Shown here: one piece after another, positions 1 through 6,120 of the stretch
Numbering within the stretch: position 1 is the stretch's first letter
How the letters are laid out: each line of letters begins with the position of its first letter
NCBI GenBank assembly: GCA_038327385.1
Contig: JBBQKY010000102.1
Span: 1-9,007, forward strand
Direction of reading: 5' to 3'
From: JAWWPG01 sp038327385
Lineage (GTDB): Bacteria; Actinomycetota; Actinomycetes; Propionibacteriales; Nocardioidaceae
Length of the DNA stretch: 9,007 nt
Translations under genes and position numbers: made by a program
Notes under the pieces: generated by a model
The model's database searches: none
The model's input: only the letters and a program-made list of their open reading frames with translations
What the model was told of the DNA's origin: nothing

Positions 1-374
1 TTCTCGGCGGCGGCGATCTCTGCCCTCCACGCAACGAACGCTTCCTCGACGACTCCAGGATCCGCAACCGCACCATTGAAGTCGGCGTCCCTATCGTCGT
101 CGCGCTTGAAGAGGCGGGGCCGGTCGGTCTTCCCTTGCAGCACCCTGTGGGACCAGTGGTTCTCCACCTTGGCCAGGTGCCGAATTAGCCCGAGCAGGCT
201 CATGGTGCTCGGTGGAACGGAGCGGCGGGCGAGTTGCTCGGCGTTGAGACCGCCGCACTTCAAGTCCAGCGTCCGCCGGTAGTTGCTGAGGTACTCCCGC
301 AGTGTCGCCTTCTCGCCCTCTGGGTTTTCGTAGGTTCGTGGATCGTCGGTGGGTTCCACCCACATGTCGCTCAT
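1..374 (-). CDS. DinB/DUF664 family protein, N-terminal part (gene runs off the left edge)
   Basis: The minus-strand frame starting at the ATG at 374 stays open for 124 codons to the window edge, so the C-terminus is missing. The protein begins MSDMWVEPTDDP and contains 'LLGLIRHLAKVENHW' at residues 60-74. That segment matches the first long helix of the DUF664/DinB_2 four-helix fold, in which the His of 'RHLA.VE..W' (H66 here) is a usual metal ligand. The later segment 'VVEEAFVAWRAEI' (108-120) fits the next helix. Members are small cytoplasmic metal-binding proteins, many thought to be thiol-dependent transferases; the substrate here is unknown. The sequence GGGAG ends about three bases before the ATG, rather close for a ribosome binding site, with a second purine-rich run (GGAAGG) further upstream. 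The family call is fairly safe from the motif; specific function cannot be given. Confidence 0.8.
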   Translation of the reverse strand, partial: MSDMWVEPTDDPRTYENPEGEKATLREYLSNYRRTLDLKCGGLNAEQLARRSVPPSTMSLLGLIRHLAKVENHWSHRVLQGKTDRPRLFKRDDDRDADFNGAVADPGVVEEAFVAWRAEIAAAE

Positions 375-404
375 AGCTCCCGATCCTTCCCACAATCTTC
401 CGCC

Positions 405-515
405 CGGCGCAAGCGGGTTACCGATGCCGTGCATTCAGGCGCTCATGTCCATCCGCGCGTTGGTGATATGCGTGACCCGCGGGGAGGTCGCTACTACTCC
501 TACGGCGCCGGAGCA
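405..515 (+). pseudogene. Relic of a PhoD-family phosphatase gene (frameshifted fragment)
   Basis: Read with frameshifts, this stretch encodes IQALMSIRA, then GDMRDPRGGRYYSYGAGA. It lines up with FQKLMPVRTYGDTRNPRRGRYYSYDLGGA in the intact phosphatase gene downstream (2917-3003). The two halves lie in different frames: bases 433-459 in one, 462-515 in another, consistent with one base lost at about 460. A further frame change near 431 would join the preceding 'ARRKRVTDAV' (about 405-431), but that part is less certain. By hand count roughly 60 percent of aligned bases agree in 433-515, and many of the differences are synonymous (GAC/GAT, CCT/CCG, TAT/TAC). That suggests a gene that diverged while functional and then decayed, not a recent partial duplication. 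No other part of a phosphatase is recognisable on either side. Confidence 0.65.
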
Positions 516-842
516 ACGGACAAAGCAATATATCCGCTATCGGCTCGGGATTCGAAAACAGCGGGCCCCGGCTGTCAGCGGAGCTCTGCTACCGGCAGTA
601 CGGCTCAGATTCCACCTCACGGCAATCGTCGTCGGTTATTTGCGACTGACGGCGGCGCGGTCGCATCGGGACCTTCCCCTCTGTTGGAAGCGGCACAATC
701 TCGTCATCCGGACTCCTCGGCTCGGCCAGCTGCACCCACTCGCGGCTCGTCTGAGCTTCCGTCTGGGTAGCTTGCGGGAGCGCTGAGTACGCGGTGGATT
801 GGGTTCTCACCAGAGCCGAGGACGCAACGCTGACGCTGGTCC
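516..842. other. Gap without a recognisable gene
   Basis: Between the phosphatase relic and the promoter of the intact phosphatase gene I find no protein I recognise in any frame. Open frames exist on both strands: a 73-codon frame on the minus strand (589-810), and plus-strand frames running past the relic. None has a convincing ribosome binding site or a familiar motif. Given the decayed fragment just upstream, this stretch is most simply read as further eroded coding DNA. Confidence 0.45.
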
Positions 843-871
843 TTGACGAAGAGGGATCCGGTCAGTACGTT
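843..871 (+). promoter_or_regulatory. Candidate sigma-70-type promoter of the PhoD-family gene
   Basis: TTGACG at 843-848 (five of six bases of the -35 consensus) is followed by exactly 17 bases and then TACGTT at 866-871. The latter has the T-A-n-n-n-T pattern of actinobacterial -10 elements. Transcription would begin near 878 and leave a leader of about 44 bases before the ATG at 922. Spacing and position fit well; no start site is known. Confidence 0.5.
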
Positions 872-921
872 GCCGCAACAGAACTTCTGGATGTGGCGGC
901 TATTTGCCGGGGGGCGGGGCC

Positions 922-3669
922 ATGGTCTTCAGTCGGCGTGCCTTTTTGCGATTCGCTGGGGTGGGTGCGACAACGAGTGTGCTGCCGCGCGTCGTCCGCC
1001 AGTGGCAAGAACAGCGCGGCATGGCCTCCACCATGGCGCAGCCGTCCGCCATTCACACCTACGAGTCGGGCGTCGACAACGCTGCAGTGACCGGTCACGG
1101 CGTTATCAGAGTGAACGGGGCGCCGGTCTACTCCGCCGCCGACGCGGTGCATGGGCAGATGGGCTGGGTGGCACCTGCTTCGTCCGGCGGCGGGCAGCTT
1201 GTCTACGCCAACCCCAATGTGAATGCGTCGAGTGGTTCGGTCTACCTCACTGTCCATTCGCTCGACGGGGCAACCGCGACGGTGGTTGGGCTCAAACAGG
1301 GCGTCGTCGCGGGCTCGTTCCTGGTGCGGGTCCGGCTGCGGTCCGACGGACGGGTCGACGTCGTCGATGGCGGCGGCTTACGGCTGGCTATCTCTCAGCC
1401 CGGCTGGACGACGGGGCAGAAGATGCGGCTGGACTGGCAGCAGTCCTGGGATGGCACAAACGTCACGCTGACGGTGTGGCTCTACGTCGATAATCCTGAG
1501 GGGTGGCGCCCTGACTTAGTACTGAGGGCCTACCTTCGATCCGGCTCTGCAGCATACATCTCCCTTGCCGGTCTCAACGCTAGCGCAACCCTAGGGTTCG
1601 ACACGTACCGCGAGTACCACACCGCCACGATGCCAGCGCCCTACCGGCCAGTGATCGGTGCCAGGGTCGTCCATTCCTACGACGCCGGCACCGATGGGGG
1701 AGTGGTAGTGGCGGGCATGCCTGGGGCGCACGGCGTCACCAGAGTCACCGGCCGTCCCATGTACTCGACGACGGCGGCCCTGCACGGCGTTCTTGGCGTC
1801 TCGCTCCCCGCGACCACGAAGGGAGGGACTCTTTGGTACGACAACCCGTACCCGCCAGCACACACGGGATCCCTCTACGTTCAGACGACCGCTCGGGCCC
1901 GCAACGACTGCCGAATCGTGACGTTCCACAGCGGGACAACTGTGTTCGCGCAGATCAAGCTCTCGCCTCGAGGGACGGTCGTCATCGCTGATTCCGCAGG
2001 CGGCGCCCTTGCCGAGACCTCGACGAGAGCCCCCTTGGGCAGGTGGACTCGGCTCGACTGGAAGGGAAGCTGGGACGGCTCAAACCTAACCGTCGTGGCG
2101 CGCTGCTTTTCTACCGCCGCTGAGAGCATCGACAAGTACGCACAGATCAGCGCGCGTGTCCTGGCGGACGCCACGCCGGACACGCTCGCGATCGGGTCTC
2201 GCGCGGCTGGCTGGCAAGTCAACCTCGACACGTTTCGGACGTACGGTGACACCATCGCATGGCCGATGCCATTCGACACTTCACGCAACGTTGTCGTCGA
2301 GTTCACCCTGACGGGGGGTGCCGCGTCCCACGGCATCCTGGTGAATTCGACACTCAGTGCCGCCGACGCTGGTGCTTCGGTCGACTTGGCGGTGTCTACC
2401 TCAGCCGACTTGTCAACTCCGATACGAGTGGGGCCGCAGACGGCGGATTCCGACTCCATCGTCCGGCACCTCGTCACCGGGATGGACGCTAACACCACCT
2501 ATTATGCCGGGTTGCTGGACCGAGGCGTGCAGGTTGGCGAAACGGTCCGTTTCAAGACGCTGCCTCCCAATACTGGGTCCTGGTCGCGCGACATCGCAGT
2601 CGTCTCCTGCCAGTGTAACTCGGTGGATCCGATCAGCACCGAGCTCGTATGGTCTGACATCCTCGCCTGGGACGCAGACGATGTGTGGCACCTCGGAGAC
2701 TGGGGCTACTGGGGACAGGAGATTGCCCCGACTGATCCCTACACCGCTGACCTGTTTCATTACACTCGGTCCCTGCAGCGCATGCCCATGATGAGACGCG
2801 CCATGCAGGCGGCGTCACTGAACGTGGTGACAATCTCCGACCACGAGTTGACAATCAATGGCGACCCTACAACTGGAATGTTCAACTCTCCTGAGTCGAT
2901 CCGCGAGCTCGTCGCGTTCCAGAAGCTCATGCCGGTCCGCACGTACGGTGACACCCGCAACCCTCGACGCGGCAGGTATTACTCCTATGATCTCGGCGGA
3001 GCGGTCCGGGTTATCGTCACCGACTTCCGGACCCCTGATCGTTCGAACGCCGATGATCCGGACGGCCCCTCCAAGAAGATGTTCGGTGCCAGGCAGCTCT
3101 CTTGGCTGCTCGAGACACTCGACTCAACCAAAGTGAACCTGCTCGTCAACGAAACGTCGTGGCTGGCCGATCCGAACGCGAACCAGAATAGGGCAGACGA
3201 CAAACCATGGTCTTACTACACCGAGCAGCGGACCATCGCGAATTACATCACTAACGGTGGTTACAAGGTAGCGTGGATCGGCGGAGACCGGCACTATGTC
3301 GGCTACCTGGCTGGTAGCGGCACACCCTCCAACACGCTCGGGGGGTTTCCCTGTTACATAAGCTCAGGTATCTGCAAATACTCACTCGACCTCCAAGTGG
3401 GCGAGCTGATGACCTGGCAGTTCGGTGCCAACAACACGAACCCGAAGCGGCCGGTGTGCGGTTACATGCGCCTCACGGTGGCCTACGACGGCGCGACAGG
3501 CGCAGTGACTCTCAGCGGGGTGGGGCGAGCGGTTCTGGACACCACGACAGACGTGTCGACATGGACGATGCGCGACATCCCCGGCGGCACCGCCTCTGAC
3601 AGGTGGAGGGTTCAATCGCCCGCACTCGTCCAGATGGCGGTAGTTGGCACGCCATCACAGGCTTCCTGA
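922..3669 (+). CDS. Tat-exported PhoD-family metallophosphoesterase with two tandem N-terminal beta-rich repeats
   Basis: The gene encodes 915 residues from the ATG at 922. A TTG at 904 would add six residues, but the ATG places a Tat signal at the very N-terminus: SRRAFLR at residues 4-10, then a short hydrophobic stretch. A GGGGGG run at 909-914 is the only ribosome-binding-like sequence. Residues 44-243 and 244-453 are two copies of a LamG-like domain sharing HGV.RV.G.P.YS, SWDG.N and DT.R.Y. Residues 456-552 resemble the Fn3-like N-terminal domain of PhoD enzymes. The catalytic domain follows from 554: SC (C563), GDWGY (D593, Y596), DHE (640-642), TDFR (D701, R703), NETSW (743-747) and GGDRH (D789, H791). 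These match the iron/calcium ligands known in Bacillus PhoD, though the usual W-D before DHE is I-S here. It should hydrolyse phosphate mono- or diesters outside the membrane; the repeats may bind glycan or the cell surface (inference). Confidence 0.88.
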   Translation: MVFSRRAFLRFAGVGATTSVLPRVVRQWQEQRGMASTMAQPSAIHTYESGVDNAAVTGHGVIRVNGAPVYSAADAVHGQMGWVAPASSGGGQLVYANPNVNASSGSVYLTVHSLDGATATVVGLKQGVVAGSFLVRVRLRSDGRVDVVDGGGLRLAISQPGWTTGQKMRLDWQQSWDGTNVTLTVWLYVDNPEGWRPDLVLRAYLRSGSAAYISLAGLNASATLGFDTYREYHTATMPAPYRPVIGARVVHSYDAGTDGGVVVAGMPGAHGVTRVTGRPMYSTTAALHGVLGVSLPATTKGGTLWYDNPYPPAHTGSLYVQTTARARNDCRIVTFHSGTTVFAQIKLSPRGTVVIADSAGGALAETSTRAPLGRWTRLDWKGSWDGSNLTVVARCFSTAAESIDKYAQISARVLADATPDTLAIGSRAAGWQVNLDTFRTYGDTIAWPMPFDTSRNVVVEFTLTGGAASHGILVNSTLSAADAGASVDLAVSTSADLSTPIRVGPQTADSDSIVRHLVTGMDANTTYYAGLLDRGVQVGETVRFKTLPPNTGSWSRDIAVVSCQCNSVDPISTELVWSDILAWDADDVWHLGDWGYWGQEIAPTDPYTADLFHYTRSLQRMPMMRRAMQAASLNVVTISDHELTINGDPTTGMFNSPESIRELVAFQKLMPVRTYGDTRNPRRGRYYSYDLGGAVRVIVTDFRTPDRSNADDPDGPSKKMFGARQLSWLLETLDSTKVNLLVNETSWLADPNANQNRADDKPWSYYTEQRTIANYITNGGYKVAWIGGDRHYVGYLAGSGTPSNTLGGFPCYISSGICKYSLDLQVGELMTWQFGANNTNPKRPVCGYMRLTVAYDGATGAVTLSGVGRAVLDTTTDVSTWTMRDIPGGTASDRWRVQSPALVQMAVVGTPSQAS

Positions 3670-4776
3670 CGCGAGCGCCTCGGCTTCGTCCGAGTCGATC
3701 GTCATATCGTTGATGTCCGCCTCTTCCTCCTCCGCGCCGCCTCCGACGCGCGACTGCTGCTTCACGAGGGTGATGTAGCGCTTCGTCATCTGGTCGACGT
3801 ACGACGCCACACTCTTGAGCGTTTTCGGCGGGACCTCGAGCAAGTTGAGAGCCGTCGGCTTCTTGCCGGCCGGCACGTCGAGGGGCCAGTCGATCCCCCA
3901 GACAGCCTGGGCGAATCGCTGGTTCGAGTCAGTGAGCCGCCGGGCCGCCCAGGCGGCTCTCTCGACGTCCCAGCCCCAGTACTTCTCGTCGAACCAGCCG
4001 AGCTTCGATCCCTTGCGTTGCGCCACCTGTGACAGCTTCGTGGTTGCCCCGCTCCGGCGGGAGAACTCTGGATCGATCACCCGCAGGTGCGCATTCACCA
4101 GGCGCATCGCTTCGACGGCGACCGGCCCCGGTGAGGGGTTCGCCGCCCCGGACGGGAGCGACAGATTGTCCATCGGGATGTCGACCCCGACCGTCTGAAG
4201 CAGCGACTGCATCGGGCCCACTTCGACGAACTCGTCGAACCGCAGAGCGACGAACTTCACGGTGTCGCCCTCGTACCAGTAGCGGAAGGCGGTCTCGAGG
4301 TCGTAGAAACCCGACTTGACCGACTTGACGGCGTACTCGTCGAAGGTGTTGGGCGGGGCGAACGTCTTGACGGTCTGTGAGTACATGCTGTTGATGCGAG
4401 CCAGCGGGTCGCGGACGACGTACACCAGCGTGACGTCGTCGCTCACCTCCTGCAGACGCTTCGTCAGGGTCGGGCGGAGCTTCTGGTCGCTCGCCATCCG
4501 CGCGAAGGCCTCGGAGCTCATTAGCACGACATCCGTGTCGATGTTGGCGATCTCGGCCAGCATGTCGCTCCAGTCGCCGCCCGCAGGTTTGTACCGGCGG
4601 TCCTCGAGGAGCTGCCATGCAAGGTTGTGGTGGTTGAGGTTGGAGCTGGCCATCCGCCTGCCGGCGTAGGGCAGGTAGATGCCTCGCGCGCGGAGCACAT
4701 CCTCGTTCCTGGCGAAGCACTTCTGCAGGTATGTGGATGCCGTCTTGGTGGCACCCATGTGGACGACCAGACGCAT
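3655..4776 (-). CDS. Sulfotransferase family protein
   Basis: This gene encodes 373 residues from the ATG at 4776, preceded by AAGGGA at a spacing of 5. The frame is open further upstream, but that ATG is immediately followed by the conserved start of the fold. HMGATKTASTYLQ (6-18) is the 5'-phosphosulfate-binding loop of PAPS sulfotransferases, with K11 and T12 placed to contact PAPS. LVYVVRDPLARINSMYSQ (117-134) is the 3'-phosphate-binding element, with R122 and S130 as the usual ligands. The protein should be cytoplasmic and move sulfate from PAPS to a hydroxyl or amino group of a glycan, lipid or small molecule; the acceptor cannot be read. The C-terminus (about 345-373) is a Gly- and Glu/Asp-rich tail outside the catalytic fold. 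The gene converges on the phosphatase gene and overlaps its last 15 bases. A TATAGT -10 box lies 34 bases upstream. Confidence 0.85.
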   Translation of the reverse strand: MRLVVHMGATKTASTYLQKCFARNEDVLRARGIYLPYAGRRMASSNLNHHNLAWQLLEDRRYKPAGGDWSDMLAEIANIDTDVVLMSSEAFARMASDQKLRPTLTKRLQEVSDDVTLVYVVRDPLARINSMYSQTVKTFAPPNTFDEYAVKSVKSGFYDLETAFRYWYEGDTVKFVALRFDEFVEVGPMQSLLQTVGVDIPMDNLSLPSGAANPSPGPVAVEAMRLVNAHLRVIDPEFSRRSGATTKLSQVAQRKGSKLGWFDEKYWGWDVERAAWAARRLTDSNQRFAQAVWGIDWPLDVPAGKKPTALNLLEVPPKTLKSVASYVDQMTKRYITLVKQQSRVGGGAEEEEADINDMTIDSDEAEALASGSL

Positions 4777-4810
4777 GAGCGTCCCTTCAGCAGTTGAACC
4801 GGGAGATCTG

Positions 4811-4816
4811 ACTATA
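4811..4816 (-). promoter_or_regulatory. Candidate -10 element of the sulfotransferase gene
   Basis: On the minus strand this reads TATAGT, five of six bases of the -10 consensus and unusually A/T-rich for the surroundings. It sits 34 bases upstream of the ATG at 4776. No good -35 element is visible at 16-18 bases; that region (about 4834-4839) instead falls in one arm of an inverted repeat. Confidence 0.4.
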
Positions 4817-4835
4817 AGCCAGGCAGGCGCTGTCC

Positions 4836-4860
4836 GGTGCCGCAGGCGTGTGCCGGCACC
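4836..4860. repeat. Inverted repeat between two divergent promoters, possible shared operator
   Basis: GGTGCCG at 4836-4842 is the exact reverse complement of CGGCACC at 4854-4860, with 11 bases between. A second, outer pair, GGCAGGC (4822-4828) and GCCTGCC (4887-4893), encloses it. The inner repeat lies over the expected -35 region of the sulfotransferase gene and just upstream of the -35 of the small plus-strand gene, so one protein bound here could affect both. In GC-rich DNA seven-base arms can arise by chance. Confidence 0.3.
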
Positions 4861-4872
4861 CGCCCGGTGCGT

Positions 4873-4900
4873 CTGACGGCCCGTCTGCCTGCCGTATGGT
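4873..4900 (+). promoter_or_regulatory. Candidate promoter of the 71-residue protein gene
   Basis: CTGACG at 4873-4878 (four of six bases of the -35 consensus), 16 bases, then TATGGT at 4895-4900 (four of six of the -10 consensus). Transcription would start near 4907, about 58 bases before the ATG at 4965. Confidence 0.4.
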
Positions 4901-4964
4901 AGGAGGTCGGCGTCTTGGTGAAGGGCCACGCCGTGCTTGTTCCTCGCAGATGAAAGGTCCACCG

Positions 4965-5180
4965 ATGTCTGACCAGCATGAAGAAGCTCAGGACGCCTTC
5001 AAGGCGTGGAGAGCTGCCGAGCGCGCCTACCGAACCCAGTGCCGCGACTACTACTCCCTCGTCGACAGCAACGACACGACGCACTCAGTGGGCCAGGGCG
5101 GCCGCGAGCTGTTGGCCGAGCTGACCAAGCTGCGCGTCACCGCCGACGCTGCGCGTACCGAGTACGAGAACAGTCTGTAG
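4965..5180 (+). CDS. Small hypothetical protein, mostly helical
   Basis: The gene encodes 71 residues beginning MSDQHEEAQDAFKAW. I do not recognise a family. The protein is highly charged and rich in Ala, Glu, Arg and Leu. Two helical stretches are suggested: residues 4-28, rich in aromatic and charged residues, and 41-69, where 'RELLAELTKLRVTADAARTEYE' could form an amphipathic or coiled-coil helix. A Ser/Asp/Thr/Gly-rich linker separates them. There is no signal peptide or membrane segment, so it is probably cytoplasmic. GAAAGG at 4952-4957 sits seven bases before the ATG at 4965, which decides this start. An in-frame ATG at 4950 lacks such a site but overlaps the stop of a tiny upstream frame. 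The gene is divergent from the sulfotransferase and converges on the lipoprotein gene, 18 bases away. Confidence 0.65.
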   Translation: MSDQHEEAQDAFKAWRAAERAYRTQCRDYYSLVDSNDTTHSVGQGGRELLAELTKLRVTADAARTEYENSL

Positions 5181-5195
5181 GGCCGTAGGTCGGCC
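5181..5195. terminator. Small hairpin between convergent genes, possible bidirectional terminator
   Basis: GGCCG (5181-5185) and CGGCC (5191-5195) form a perfect five-base stem around TAGGT. It lies immediately after the stop of the 71-residue gene and four bases short of the end of the converging lipoprotein gene. There is no T-tract on either strand, as is common in high-GC actinobacteria, so the call rests on position and symmetry only. Confidence 0.3.
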
Positions 5196-5198
5196 GGC

Positions 5199-5930
5199 TC
5201 ACCCCAACCCGGGGAACGCTGCCAGGCCGGCCACGTGGAAACCACCGATCACGGCCGCAGACCTGACCGTCGGGTAGGACGCCGCGGTTGTCGCCGTACG
5301 CGTCCAGCGGTCGGCAGACCAGACGTACCGTACGTTGTCACCCTGAAAGCGTGTGGTGCCCAGGCTGCGGATCGCTACCTTCTGGGTCATCGCCACCCCT
5401 CCATCGCCCAAGGTGTGTCGCCACCAGCCCAGGTAGTCGCCATAAGCGGCATCCACCTGCCACAGGGGGCTCAGCGGCGACGGGCTCCTCTCGACCACCA
5501 GGGCCCCCGCCCGGTAGGTGAGCATCGTGTACATCGGCGTGTGCGCACCCTGGGTCGACCCGACCAAGAGCTCCGCGCCTGGTCTGCCGTCGACCCCGCT
5601 GGCACCGCCCCAGGCACCGCCGCCCGACCACAGCCTGACATCTACCGGCGCGGTAAGGAGCTTCTCCGTCGTCGTACGGACGCGGATCTGGACCGAGCGG
5701 TCACTGACCTGGCGCCAGCCGACAGGGTCAGCGGAGCCATCACCGTCGACGTCGACGGCCGCGACGACGTGACAGTCGGAGACGGCGGCGCACACGCGAG
5801 GGCCCGTTAGGTCGTGGCTGCCGGGCGCTGCACTCGAAGGAGAGACGGGGCTGTTGCCGCAGCCGGTCAGGGCGCTGAGGCTGACGACGGCGGCTGTCGC
5901 GAGGCCCCTTATGAGGTGATGCCCGTTCAT
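5199..5930 (-). CDS. Putative lipoprotein with a VCBS/FG-GAP-like calcium loop
   Basis: The gene encodes 243 residues. The N-terminus has a short charged start (MNGHHLIR), a hydrophobic stretch (LATAAVVSLSA) and a lipobox LTGC with Cys at 24, so it should be exported, lipid-modified and anchored outside the membrane. A Ser/Pro-rich linker follows. Residues 60-68 (DVDGDGSAD) are a DxDxDGxxD calcium-binding loop of the kind found in FG-GAP/VCBS beta-propeller repeats, but only one copy is present. The rest is rich in Trp, Gly, Thr and Val and probably beta-structured; 'GRPGAELLVGS' looks like a degenerate second repeat. C47 and C53 could form a disulfide. The lipobox position supports the ATG at 5930, although no good ribosome binding site precedes it. 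Substrate or partner is unknown. It lies downstream of the aminopeptidase gene on the same strand, 190 bases away. Confidence 0.75.
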   Translation of the reverse strand: MNGHHLIRGLATAAVVSLSALTGCGNSPVSPSSAAPGSHDLTGPRVCAAVSDCHVVAAVDVDGDGSADPVGWRQVSDRSVQIRVRTTTEKLLTAPVDVRLWSGGGAWGGASGVDGRPGAELLVGSTQGAHTPMYTMLTYRAGALVVERSPSPLSPLWQVDAAYGDYLGWWRHTLGDGGVAMTQKVAIRSLGTTRFQGDNVRYVWSADRWTRTATTAASYPTVRSAAVIGGFHVAGLAAFPGLG

Positions 5931-6028
5931 GGTGTCGCTGACATGTATGTCCCTGTCGTGCAGTCGGATGCCCACAGCCGAATCGGCAGTGTGCCTAGGA
6001 GACGCGCTGGCCGACGCCCAGGTTGCTT

Positions 6029-6045
6029 GAACCGTATGACGGTTC
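6029..6045. repeat. 17-base perfect palindrome with a 3-base centre
   Basis: GAACCGT (6029-6035), ATG, ACGGTTC (6039-6045) is an exact inverted repeat. It lies in the 190-base gap between the aminopeptidase stop and the lipoprotein start, about 100 bases upstream of the latter. Size and centre spacing resemble a dimeric repressor operator. As RNA it could be a weak hairpin terminator for the aminopeptidase transcript, but no T-tract follows. The role is undecided. Confidence 0.4.
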
Positions 6046-6120
6046 GGCATCATCGCCGGTGACCCGACCATGGCGAGTCGCGATAAGCCAGGCCTCTGCG
6101 TGCGCATCGACGACCACAAG

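Noticed and set aside
541..556. GGGATTCGAA, resembling a tRNA T-loop on the minus strand (TTCGAATCCC)
   Set aside because: No matching T-stem partner, anticodon arm or acceptor stem nearby, so no tRNA. An attachment-site remnant is possible but nothing else supports it.
589..810. Minus-strand frame of 73 codons in the gap upstream of the phosphatase gene
   Set aside because: GTG start with no ribosome binding site, no recognisable motif, polar low-complexity product. Probably chance or eroded DNA.
794..1090. Plus-strand frame with a protein-like N-terminal part (WVLTRAEDATLTLVLDEE)
   Set aside because: The second half runs through the Tat-signal part of the phosphatase gene in another frame, and the first half overlaps the candidate promoter. 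No family recognised.
1881..2498. Minus-strand frame of 205 codons inside the phosphatase gene
   Set aside because: Antisense to a domain with clear family resemblance; product shows no motif or ribosome binding site.
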